DNA of 21,292 nt from Chara braunii (Eukaryota > Streptophyta > Charophyceae > Charales > Characeae), in assembly GCA_003427395.1 (NCBI GenBank), contig BFEA01000197.1:856132-877423 (forward strand), written 5' to 3'. Below, piece after piece: positions 8,975 to 18,523 of the stretch. Below the pieces are notes generated by a model, which worked only from the letters and a program-made list of their open reading frames with translations, had not been told where the DNA came from and did not search any database. Position 1 is the first letter of the stretch. Each line of letters starts with the position of its first letter. Position numbers and translations under genes: made by a program.

Positions 8975-9010
8975 GTCTCTTATACACATCTAGATGTGTA
9001 TAAGAGACAG
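8975..9010. other. Tn5/Nextera mosaic-end junction (library adapter artefact)
   Basis: Positions 8992-9010 are exactly AGATGTGTATAAGAGACAG, the Tn5 mosaic end used in Nextera libraries. Positions 8975-8991 are 17 bases of its reverse complement, giving a perfect 34-bp palindrome (8975-9008). Two back-to-back mosaic ends form the known circularisation junction of Nextera mate-pair libraries. Across it the frame reads SYTHLDVYKRQ, a peptide familiar as adapter contamination in protein databases. It is not part of the organism's genome. Confidence 0.97.
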
Positions 9011-9511
9011 CTCCATAACAAAGAGGAAGATTGGTGTTGCCAATGGTTCCCCTTGTCTCACCGACCTTGTCATTGGGTAGGGGTTCGAAAGGAAACCGTT
9101 GACTTGGACAATCCCTTGTGCGTCGTTGTAGAGTATTCCCACCCATTGCCAGAAGATCGGACCTATTCCTATTTTTTTCATGCTTGCCTGAAGAAAGTCT
9201 CACTTTACTTGGTCATATGTTTTTTTGAAGTCAAAGAAGAGGATGGCCGTTGCGATACGCTTTTGGTTAATTATCCTTGTGGATTCACAAAGAGACATTA
9301 CGTTGTCTAGGATGTCTTCCTGGTATGAATCCTGTCTGGCCTAGGTGGAAGCATCCTACGGTGATCTTGTTTATCCTAGTGGCAGGGAGTTTGGTTAGGA
9401 TTTTGTATGGTACATTTAGTAATGAGATGGGTCTGTAGTTTCTTATGCCCTCTTTGTTACCCTTTTTGTATAGGAGTGTCACCACCCCCGTACCCAATTT
9501 TGGATTCTAGG
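9011..9511 (-). pseudogene. LINE A reverse transcriptase, fingers and palm motif A
   Basis: The minus strand reads TLLYKKGNKEGIRNYRPISL followed by LNVPYKILTKL (RT fingers, 9497-9400) and GQTGFIPGRHPRQRN. In a shifted frame ATAILFFDFKKTYDQV follows, with motif A aspartate present, then WVGILYNDAQ and NGFLSNPYPMTRSVRQGEPL. A TGA interrupts after DQVK. The segment ends at the adapter junction, where the next bases repeat the same RT stretch from a diverged copy. Confidence 0.85.
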
Positions 9512-9591
9512 TGTATAGCTTAGTTGGTACTACTTGGTAGAGCATTAGCCTTTTAACCTAATGGTCGTAGGTTCAAATCCTGCTATACCCA
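9509..9591 (+). pseudogene. trnK: Mitochondrial-like tRNA-Lys(UUU) pseudogene
   Basis: The cloverleaf can be followed. The acceptor strand AGGTGTA pairs with TATACCC except for the first pair (A-C). The D-stem GCTT pairs with GAGC, and the anticodon loop CTTTTAA gives UUU. The anticodon stem has one mismatch (C-C). The T-arm GTAGG-TTCAAAT-CCTGC is intact. The body closely resembles land-plant mitochondrial trnK-UUU as I know it. The D-loop is 18 bases rather than about 8 because TTGGTA is repeated with CTAC between, a 10-base insertion. Several differences are C-to-T or G-to-A. It is probably a nuclear insertion of mitochondrial DNA; a tRNA-headed SINE is the alternative, since A- and B-box-like sequences are present and an A-rich tail follows. 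Confidence 0.75.
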
Positions 9592-9740
9592 TAAGGCCAC
9601 GAAGTGGGGTAGACATGGAAGGTAAATAACAAGTTCCAAATAATGGGAACTACCTAATAATAAATAAGAAAAAAGAAAAAAAAACAACAAGAAAGAAATT
9701 ACACTAAAATAGAACAATTTTGTCCATTGGACCCTTTGCA
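9592..9740 (+). other. tRNA 3' flank and A-rich tail of the insertion
   Basis: The sequence after the tRNA-like part runs to an A-rich stretch (9660-9690, mostly A with G and C interruptions), then about 50 unassigned bases before LINE homology resumes near 9740. This could be mitochondrial intergenic DNA or a SINE body and tail. No further motif is visible. Confidence 0.4.
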
Positions 9741-10100
9741 TTTTGTAACAACTAGATATGTCTGTAGTTTCTTATGTCCTCTTTGTTACCCTTTTCGTAT
9801 AGGAGTGTCACCAACCCCGTACTAAGTTTTGGGCCTAGGGTTTCTTCCTCCCATGCTCTTGTAAGGAAACTGAGGAGACGTGGGCCTAGCGTGTGTCATC
9901 TAACTGTCCAAAATACCTTAGAGAGGTCGTCTCTTCCTGGGGATTTGTTGGGTTTGAGATCGTTAAGGGCTTTGTGTAGTTTTCTAGTGTTATGGGTTTT
10001 TCTATTGTTTTTGCTGTTTATGGAGATATGGATTGGTCTAGGTGGGTCAGTATTTTTTCTCTTGCTTTGTTTATTGAGTTGATGTTTTCCCTAGGTGTCT
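9741..10100 (-). pseudogene. LINE A reverse transcriptase, N-terminal block
   Basis: Minus reading LHKALNDLKPNKSPGRDDLS, followed by KVFW, matches the RT0/1 block of LINEs (L...KSPG.DGL...F). LGPRLLSFLTRAWEE and a second copy of TLLYEKGNKEDIRNYR follow. The last part (9760-9837) duplicates 9431-9508 with about 10% differences. A stop follows the KVFWTVR block. Confidence 0.8.
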
Positions 10101-10639
10101 TGGAGGTATAGAGATCTTTATAAAAGGTGGTTGCCCTGTTTACTAATTTTGTTGTTTTTGTGGTTGGATTGCTGTTCTGGTCATGTATGCATTATATTTT
10201 GGAGTTTTTGGAGTTTGCTTTGATCTTCTGGAAGAAGAATTAGGGCATTCTTTCATTCAATTCTCAGTCTTTTACCCAAGCTCTTAACAGGAGACCGTTT
10301 AGCTTTAGTTTAATCCATTCTTCCAATTCTTCTTTAGAATTAGTAAGTAGTTCTGTGTAGAATTCAAAGCTCGGTTGTTTCTGTAGGTTTAATTGTGATA
10401 TGTCTATCGCGTTTTTTTAGGGACCCCTCTCTTTCTTTTCTTTCAGAAGCTAGTCTTCTGGATATTTGTGCTGTTTTTGAGCTAATGTTATTGATGATTT
10501 GGGGAAATTTTGTGTGTACGTCATCATGGGGTTGTAGTTGTGTTTGTGAGGTTAGTAGTGTTTGTAATTCAACTTCGAAGGTTTGGCCGATGAGGAGGGC
10601 ATTATTGAAGCGGTAGAAGCTCTTCCCTGTGTAACCCTA
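10101..10639 (-). pseudogene. LINE A ORF2 linker between endonuclease and RT
   Basis: Minus-strand frames include ATTFYKDLYTSKTPRENINS, NNALLIGQTFEVELQTLL and RLASERKERG, the low-complexity, partly helical linker expected between EN and RT in plant LINE ORF2. Frameshifts and stops are present. Confidence 0.6.
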
Positions 10640-11547
10640 TTTGGTGAGTCTAATGGCTAAGGATATGGCTTTGTGATCTCGTCCCTTATGATATGGGTTG
10701 TTGTGTATGATACAGTCTTGGATGACCCCTGATAGGGAGTCAGATGTGAGGAAGAAGTCTATTCTGGAGAAGGATGACATTGTCCTCCCCTATGAGGTTT
10801 TCCTGATGCATGAATATCTCTTAGTTTCTAGATATAGGAGGCGATATTGGTCCAGTAAGTTTTTCCTGGTCATAAAATCGTTGAGATCGACGCTATTAGA
10901 TTGGGGTGTGGGATCTTGAGAGTGTGAGATTTTGTCGAGATTAGGGTTCTGAACTGAGTTCCAATCACCCATGATGATGGTGGGTGTTAGTACGGGGATG
11001 TGTTGTTCTATTGTGAGTAGGAAGGGGGGTTTGTCTTGTGGAGCATTTGGTCCGTATACTCCTATGACAGACATCTCGCCTTTTTTGAATTTAATGTCAA
11101 GCTTTATTCACCTGCCTGAGGAGTTGTCTTGGTGACATTCTGAATTTTTATTGCTTCACTGGCTGAAGATTTCTGATGGAGTAGGATGACTATCCCTGCT
11201 GAGCCGTTCTCTGCTGCTTTGGCCCAAAAGGCTGCTTTGACATAGGTTAATTTTCTAATGATGGTTAGTTGTAGTTTGTTGTGGTCCCTACTGTTGGTTA
11301 TGTGTGTTTTTTGGAGGCATGTAATGTCTGGGGGGTTGGAGCCAAACCAACCTATGGTTTCCGTGAGGTTCCTCCATTTGATTAGGTTGTCTAGAATGGA
11401 GGTTATACCATTGATGTTCCATGAAACACAAGTTATTTCCGGTTGTTTTCTGATTTCCTTGAGGATAACAACCCCGGTTGTGGGTCTAAATCTTTTAGCG
11501 TTGTTGTTTGTCTCACTATCAGGTTGACCGTTCGGATGTTCTTCCAT
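10640..11547 (-). pseudogene. LINE A ORF2 N-terminus, apurinic-type endonuclease (EN)
   Basis: ORF2 opens at an ATG (11547), 124 bp after the ORF1 stop. Motifs run in the order of the exonuclease-endonuclease-phosphatase fold. SWNINGI (metal-binding Asn), then PDITCLQKTH, where the catalytic Glu of LQET is Lys. NGSAGIVILL follows. After a frameshift near 11090 come GVYGPN and IIMGDWNSV (catalytic Asp and Asn kept), then SRIDFFLTSDSL and GRDHKAISL (the SDH motif is RDH). The domain nicks target DNA to prime reverse transcription. The E-to-K change plus stops at about 11104 and 10790 make it inactive. Confidence 0.88.
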
Positions 11548-11670
11548 TACTACGAGGGGCGGTTGAACCTGAAGATTTTTTACAGTCGCCTTTGAAGCTA
11601 AAAATAGAAGAAATACAAATAGTATACTATTCTTCTATCACTTTTTTTCTTTTTAGTTCTGATGTTTGAC

Positions 11671-14129
11671 TCAGGTGGAGGGGTGGGAGGTCTTCTTCCC
11701 AATCTCTTTCTTTTCTTTCCTTTTTACCTCCTTCTTCTCTTTGTCCTTCCTCAACTTTTCCAACTTCTCCTCCTCATCCTTGCCCAACCATTCCTCTCTC
11801 ATGAAGCTCGCTGTGCTGAAGACGATTCTGTCAACTTCGTCCTTCTAACACAAAAGTGCGTAGGGAATCTCACAGATCATCTCCCATGATTTTCATGCCA
11901 GGACCTCTCTCAGTTGATCCTGCTGGTCGTAAAGGACCAGAACTGGCCTCATGTCGCTGTATTGTCTTTCCCCTGTGTCGTCATCTCAGAACACGTTCAG
12001 ATTGTCATCACGGTGCTCTATCACTTTCAGGGTCAGCGGGCGATCCTTTGAGATGTTTGTCCTTGCAAAGTTGGGACCTCTGTGTGGGTCTTGTGCTGTG
12101 ATGATGCCCAATGTTGTAGCGGAAAGGCAAGAAAGGGATTTGAGGGAGAGTGTGCTTGCATCAAGTGTGGCAGTCACTGTCAGATCCTGTGGATTTTGGT
12201 CCACAATTTTGTTGAGGCCCTTGAGGGAACGAGTTTCTTCTCCCAGCTCTAGGTTTTGTTCCTGCAAATAGCTTGTTTGTCTTTCAAGGATGACAATCTG
12301 TCTTCTTTTTTCCTTTTTTAGGTTGTTATTTTGCCTGAATAGGTTGTTTGCAAGGGAGATCATTTTCATTTCTTCTGTTGCATGCTCTTCGTTGCTGTTG
12401 CTTTTTGGTGATGCTTCCTCACTTGAGTTCAAGGTGTCCGTGTCATCTCGCTGATATGAGTTGGGCCACTCATTTGGTCACTCACTTAGTTTTGGGGTTG
12501 TGTGGAGGGTTCTTGTGGTGATGTTTGTACCCATATCATCCTTGTGCTGGTTCGTGTACTGTAGGGCCAAGAATTCAGAGAAGGTATTCTCAGTTGGCAA
12601 CGCCTCGTAGCGATTGGGGGTAGTTGGGAATCCACCTGTGGTGATTGAGTTAGACTCTTTCTTCAGGATGCTGATGTGCCTGGCATGTGCCAGCCTAATT
12701 TCCAAGTCTAGATCTTTGCGTGCCTTCAGCGTTTCAATGTACTCATCCAACCATTCCAGGGTGTTGCTTGGGTCCTCCTCGGTTCGTGTGGATTGGCTTG
12801 TTGTTGCTGTTTTCGTTGCTGGTATTATGTCCAGATGCATTTCACTTTCCCTGGTCTCGATTGAGGTGTTGTTGTCTCTGATTTTCTTGTTGCCCGGGGT
12901 CTTGCCTGTTTCCTTGAGGTTATCCTTTTCATTCCTATTCTTTCTTTTTGTTGGTCTCGAATCGCTCTTCTTGTCCCCGTTTGAGTTCTTTGATTCCAAA
13001 TCACTTTTGGTCTGCAGGTTTTCAAGGTAGGATTTTTCTTCCTCTCGTCCTATGTTATGTACATCGATCATAATATGTTTCTTGTGCATTGTATGTTCCC
13101 GGTGATCAGCGATGCCCAATGTGACATTTTTATATCCGTGTGTGGATCTGTCGTTCCTTTGGCCCCCTCCTTTTTTCCATCTGCTTACATGTGGGGGGAA
13201 AATGTTAGGTTTGCCTGCTGGTTCTAGGTCCGCGAGTGTCCATATCCACGTTTGGATGTCTTCGAGGTCTGGAAAGACCAAGCCACGTACGCTGGGTCGT
13301 TGATAATCCAGATGCCTCTCATTGCATCTGCTTCGACCAACATTGAGGGGTGTCGCCTTCTGCCTTCCCCTTTTCTTATGTTCAAGGGCCAGAGAGAGTC
13401 ATTTTCCATGTCACCCTTGATCCTACATTTGAAGCACATGGGGTTCGCCTTCGTGGAGATGTAGGCTGTGGTGACCTTTTGGTCTACTCTAAAGAACCAT
13501 TTGTTAGGCAGTTCGGGTGGATTGTTTCCTTTGAGTTTGATACATGCTATTGTTGAATTGGTGTTGGGGGCTAGGAAGCCTGGAGCTAAAGAGACTCATT
13601 CGACTTGTGGGTACAGAGGGTAGGTCTCTTTCAACCAGTCCTCTACCATCTGGTGGACTTCGTCAGTCAGATTGTCAAACTGGATCCAAATGTGTTTGTA
13701 CATCAAAGTTTGTCGATGCCTTGAGGTGCCTTGTGTTGCAGCCCTGTTGGGTCTCCATTTTGATATGGAGACCACCAATCCTTTGCAGTGGAGGGCTTGC
13801 ACTGAGAAAAGATATGTTGCGTAGTCAAGATCAACACATAGCATTGTGACAATGTTTTTTCTTCTCTGTTGTAGGACAATCTTTGAAACAGTATCCCACA
13901 AATTTTCTATGTTTTTTAGGACGTCACGTACCTTTTTCGTTTTCTCTGTGGGCGGCAACTGTCTCAATTTTGCTGGGAATGAACAAACTACTAAGTGTTT
14001 TTCGAAAAATTCGTCTAACACATGTAGGTGTTCCTTTGGGTATACCTAAACTTTGGTTTCTGCTTCTTCATCCTTGCTGATTTTCACTACTTTTGTGATC
14101 ACCGGTTTAATGCGTGTTTTTTTAATCAT
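11671..14129 (-). pseudogene. LINE A ORF1, RNA-binding protein with degenerate CCHC knuckle
   Basis: From an ATG at 14129 the frame runs with TAG (14046-14048) and TGA (13596-13598) to about 13280, shifts by one base, and continues to a TGA at 11671-11673 past stops at 12478, 11986, 11893 and 11845. An N-terminal domain (LDEFFEKHLVVCSFPAKLR to HIWIQFDNLTDEV) resembles the RRM/DUF4283-like part of plant LINE ORF1. It is followed by CFKCRIKGDMENDS (13436-13395), exactly CX2CX4HX4C spacing but with His-to-Asp and the last Cys-to-Ser. The middle is Lys/Asp/Glu-rich, and the C-terminus is a strongly charged helix (KDEEEKLEKLRKDKEKKE). ORF1 proteins coat the LINE RNA. Boundaries of the N-terminus are uncertain. 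Confidence 0.72.
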
Positions 14130-14480
14130 GAGATTGAGTACCTCCTGGCTTGGGTCCTAATCATTTGTGTTGCGTTCTCTTTTGGGTCCTATGGTCGCTC
14201 TTGAAGTTGCTCATGACGCTGTGTCGGGGGCTGATATATTATCTGAGGTAGAGCCTGGGGCAGGTCATGAGATAAAAGTGAACGCTGATGATGTGGGGTA
14301 GGCTGTCGACATGGTGGACGGGGTGATGGTTTTGTGTGGGATCAGTTCGGGTGTGGCTGATGTGGTAATAAAGAATGTCAGAACTTCGGTTCCCAACTTT
14401 GGGGACGAAGGGATGGCTCAGGAGTTGCAGGTAACTCTAAGAAAATTGTCCTTGACTGTGGCCGTGAGAGACTGGATCGG
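14130..14480 (-). mobile_element. LINE A 5' region upstream of ORF1
   Basis: The minus strand contains partial open frames (for example PFVPKVGNRSSDILYYHI near 14390) that could be the original ORF1 N-terminus beyond a TAG at about 14156. There is no motif to prove it. The region connects ORF1 with the tandem repeats at 14500-14880. Confidence 0.35.
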
Positions 14481-14499
14481 GTAACAAATTTGGTTTCAG

Positions 14500-14880
14500 T
14501 CGAGCTTCCAACTCTGCTTCGTGTTGGAAAAAGTGTATACATCGAGATTCCGGTAGACCAACAACTGAAAAAAATTCACCAACATTTTGCCTCCCAGCGT
14601 TGGGAGCGTACGAGTAGATCAAGGATTTGAGAAGTTGGAATCAATGCAAGATCAACAATCAAATTCGACAACACTTCGCCTCCCCACTTGAGGAGCGTAA
14701 GTTTCAAAAAAGACAATGTTTTCTAACAGAACTTCGTCTTTCCTCTTTGGGGGAGCATAAGGATGGATCCAGCATCGAGATACCGATAGACCTGTGGCTA
14801 CGAAAAAATTCAACAGCGTTACTCCTCCTCGCTTGGGGAGCGTACGAGTAGATCAAGGATTCGAGAAACTAGAATCAACA
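14500..14880 (-). repeat. Tandem monomers upstream of LINE A ORF1 (possible 5' UTR)
   Basis: GGGAGCGTACGAGTAGATC plus following bases occurs at 14602 and again at 14836 (period 234 bp), each preceded by CATCGAGAT(T/A)CCG and AAAAAATTCA blocks. Two shorter versions with GGAGCGTAA and GGAGCATAA lie at 14692 and 14752. Each GGAGCGTA is preceded by a complementary CTCC/CTCCC, giving four small hairpins. Position just upstream of ORF1 suggests promoter-bearing 5' UTR monomers, as known for some L1 elements; that role is inference. Confidence 0.6.
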
Positions 14881-14955
14881 CAAAATTGAATTTGAAGATG
14901 TCTCCAATGAAAAAATTGTTTGTCCTATTATTTTACGTAACATGCATAAAACTGA

Positions 14956-16814
14956 ATTCGTGAAAACCTAACAAAACCACAAAACCACAAAACCTAACAT
15001 TTTTTATAGAATGAAAAAGTAAAAGTCAAACTGTTATATTTGACACATAAAAGAGAGCGTTTTTAACCGTTTCCCGATAAAGGGGGCAAAAAAACGAGCA
15101 AAAAATCGAGCGATTATCAAAATATACAAGAATGATTTTTCCAATAAAGAGCATGCTATAAGACTATAAGTCGTTCTCAGTAGATTGATAAAAAACAAAT
15201 TAAAAAAAAAAAAAAATCCTTAAAGACTGCAAGATTAACTTGAAAGATGTTAAAAAAATCAGTTTCAGTGAATACTCATTTATAGAACTATAAGTCGTTT
15301 TCAACAGTTTGGTAAAAAACAGGCTCTGCGAAAACACGTTATAAAACTATAAATCAATATAACTTCATTTTTAAGTTAACAGTAAAACCCTTGCCAAAAA
15401 GTATATATTATGTAAATGAAGAATTCAAACAACTTTTGCTTGAGAGACATCATCAAACTCTTAGTTGACCACGATTTAAAATTAAAAAATGGAAAACTAT
15501 TTTAATAAAAAACACTTAAAAACAATATATTCGTCCATGTAAGAGTGGATATATCCAAGCGAATGTATTTATGAACATGAAAATATGTGTGCGCGTTTGG
15601 AAAACCCTCAAATACGTTCGTTGTGCTAGACACCTTATAGAACTATAAATATATTTTTTTAAGATAAACAAAAAAATGGGATATTTTTATTCTTGAACAA
15701 ACGGTGTTTTGCAAGGCAGTGTTTTTTTGTAAAAAACCTTGCTTCTCTCCTTACCACTTCCAGTGGTTCTGAAAAAATACTTTTTTTTTTTTTCTTTTGC
15801 GGTTAATTTACTTCACATGTAGGTTGTTGGATCGGACGTCCGGGACCCCCTTGACCGTCCGGGATGTCTGACCGGACGTCTGGTCGGACGTCGGATCGGA
15901 CAGAGTTTGCCCGACCTAGCGCAAAAAAAAAAAAACAAAAAAACAAAAAAAAAACGTTTGTTTTTTGAAAAAAATCACATGGCTTCCATCTTGCATTAGG
16001 TGTATGCCACCAAATTTTTGGATTATTCGGGCAAGTAGAATAAATAATAAAAATCTTCAAAGATTGTAATCCCCACCTATACCCCTCCTATCACCACCAA
16101 GGATTCGAAACCCCACCTAATCCCCTCCTATACCTTCCCCCCAAATACCACCCTATCACCAAGTGCTCATAAAAATTTGAAATTTTTTGTGGGGGGTCTC
16201 TAGGGCATGCGCAACACTGTGATTTTTTTTATTTTTTTTTTAGTGCTAAAAAGTCGTCGTCCGGAAATCCGGACGACGGGGGTACCTGACGTCCGGGGAG
16301 ACGTCCAAGGGAGCCGTCCGGTCTCCGGACCATTGGTAACCTAGCTTCACATAGAGTTTCGTTCATGTAGGAGGCCTGAAAATGTATTATCAGAATCTTT
16401 AAAAAATTTCGCACAAACCTAACAATTTTTTTTGTTAAATTTTATGTTGCATTTTTTCACGAGAATTTTACCGTTAACTTAAAAATTGTTTTTTTAACTG
16501 TTGAAAACGACACATAGCCTATGCAATTATTCACTAAAACTATTTTTTTACAACTTTGAAGTTTGTTTGATTGAAGCTCTACTTTTTGTCACTCTATTGA
16601 GAATGATTTATAGTCCTATAATAGACTCTTTGTAAGAAAAAATTTCCCTCTACATTTTGAGGATCACTTGACTGTTTGCCAAATTTTTTACTTCGTCTCT
16701 CGAGAAGTGGTTGAAAATGTTTTTTTTTATAAATCCAAAAATAAAAGTTTCACTTCCACTTTTTTACTATACACAAAATATTGAGTTTTGTAGTTTTGTT
16801 GGGTTTTCACGAAT
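14956..16814. mobile_element. Long degenerate inverted repeat (foldback-type element)
   Basis: The ends are inverted copies: ATTCGTGAAAACC.AACAAAAC at 14956 and its complement ending at 16814. Further matched blocks in mirrored order include ACTATAA(G/A)TC(G/A)TTCTCA (around 15163 and 16605), TCGTTTTCAACAGTT (around 15296 and 16500) and TTTTTAAGTTAAC(A/G)GTAAAA (15366 and 16463). GC-rich GGACGTCC islands follow (15827-15905 and 16252-16340). The arms then converge on a loop of roughly 235 bp near 15980-16215. Arm divergence is clearly visible, so the element is old. No transposase is recognisable. No target-site duplication could be fixed by eye, so the class (MITE, MULE-type foldback, other) is open. 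Confidence 0.72.
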
Positions 16815-18034
16815 CCCGTGTACACGTTTTGAAAAGGCCAAAGCTTAGCCCGATGCACACACGCGCAGGTAACCACGGCCTGGGCACCTCACCGCTCCGC
16901 TCTACTATCCCGGGATGCCAACCACGTAGGTACAACGGGGTTTCTGACACCTACTGACCAATAGTCGAGTATCCTAACAACTACTCTTTTATAAATTTCT
17001 TAAACGCGAAATACCCCGTGTTTTAAACTAAATCTAAGGAATCCACGTTAGGCAAAAAAAATCAGAGTAAAACTAGCATAGTAATCCTAAACAAAAGTGG
17101 AAAAGAGTGCACTCGGTGGTCATCACTAAAAACGCAGACCTAAGGTTCATATCTGCCATTTTTTCATAGTGGTCCGATACTGGGATATCGACTGATGCCT
17201 TCCTTCAATGGAAACCATAAGACGACCCCCAATTGGTACCTGTGTCCGATGGCAAGGAGGGGGCTTATGACATTCCGCATGCGGTGTTAAGCCTCCTACC
17301 AAAACGGTTGTTGGTTGCCCCCTTTTTAGGATCCTATATCGTGAGGCTCAGTAGATCGCTTTCACTGTAACTGAAAAGTGCGGGTTGATGTCAGTCAAGG
17401 CTGCCCACTCATAGTTACGTTTTCAAATTCGAACCGTTCGCTGACTCGTGAAGACTAAATTTGAAAAGGTAGTGTAAAAAGAAAGAGAATTTAATTATAT
17501 TAGTAGAAATCGTAATGTCGTGATGACCTGGGACCATCGAAACTAAAATAAAGGTCAAGATCTGAGCGCAATCCTGAAGCACGATTTTTCCCTTTCTCTT
17601 TTTCTCTTCGTTTTCTTTTCCTTTCTTTTCCTTTCGATTGTGACCGCGACTCTCATACTTGTTCCATAACTCGACACTTAGAGACTTGGCGCGCGGTAGA
17701 AAATATTGTGTCGGTCCTATCACCTTCAAGTCCTTCGGCGAGCCCCGCGGCTACCACAAGCACATGCGGGTTGTGCTCTGTTGTACTGCAGGGCGCCGAG
17801 CCTGTGTGGACCAAAGGAAAACCCAATGGCACCCCCCCTCCTTTTGCGAATGGGAGCGTCAGCTGGACCAATCAAGGAACAAGCCACGCATGAGGTGTGC
17901 TTGGCACACTGTTAAGGGCCAAGAGCAGGTTCTGCCTGGTACACCGCAGAGGGCCGGGACACCGCGCCCTCCGACAACGGATGATTTTGCATAGCGAGCT
18001 TCTAGTGGTCGGGCAGGAAAGCGCTTTAAGTTGA
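16815..18034. other. No gene recognised
   Basis: Single-copy-looking DNA. It contains a perfect 10-bp palindrome CCGCATGCGG (17275-17284), an inverted pair TTTTCAAATT/AATTTGAAAA (17420-17429 and 17457-17466), a C/T-rich tract (17588-17636) and a GC-richer block from about 17690 to 18130. Overlapping open frames on both strands between 17653 and 18171 have no identifiable motif. Confidence 0.4.
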
Positions 18035-18523
18035 ATGAAGCCGCGTATGCGAGACCGTGGTGGGGAGTGTCGGAGCAGCGGGCCTGACTCGGGCGCTACT
18101 GCAATTTTGCGCAGTGCTGCGTTAGCGCGCTCACCAATGGTGTCGGACAACTTAAAGTATTTTTTCCCCAATTCTCATTTTTTATTACAGATTGACAATC
18201 TCAACTCGTTCCAACCATTTTGGCCCAGGAACAATATCGTGGATGAGAGCATAAAATCGAATACGCATCCAAGCCACTTGAACCATAAGTACTTCCTAGA
18301 GCCGTGCCCGTTAACGCACCACAATTTTAGGAAACGTATGGGTACTAAAAGAGCGCCCAGATTCATCCGACTAGAAACGTTTCTTCTCAGAGTCTACTTT
18401 TTTCCGCGGCCGATAGTTGAGCCAAGTACTGGTGGTTTGACTCTTCGCGCTTTCTCGTCATCGGATTTTGGCTCTATTGGTGTGCGCGAGAGATGTATGG
18501 ATATGTATGGGATTGCATTTTAA
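18035..18523 (+). other. Unassigned 162-codon open frame
   Basis: The longest uninterrupted plus-strand frame in the right part of the window. The peptide has an Arg/Gly/Ser-rich N-terminus and then a hydrophobic/basic region (NFRKRMGTKRAPRFIRLETF). I recognise no family. A TTTTTTATTACAG acceptor-like motif sits inside it at about 18178-18190, which could mean only the downstream part is an exon. No start context, partner exon or poly-A signal supports a gene, so chance is likely. Confidence 0.15.

Noticed and set aside
8969-9203. Peptides crossing the adapter (for example SYTHLDVYKRQ)
   Set aside because: Translation of the Nextera junction, not biological sequence.
12614-13030. 138-codon plus-strand frame and other plus frames between 7585 and 13850
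   Set aside because: Antisense shadows of LINE A ORF1/ORF2, which carry the recognisable motifs on the minus strand.
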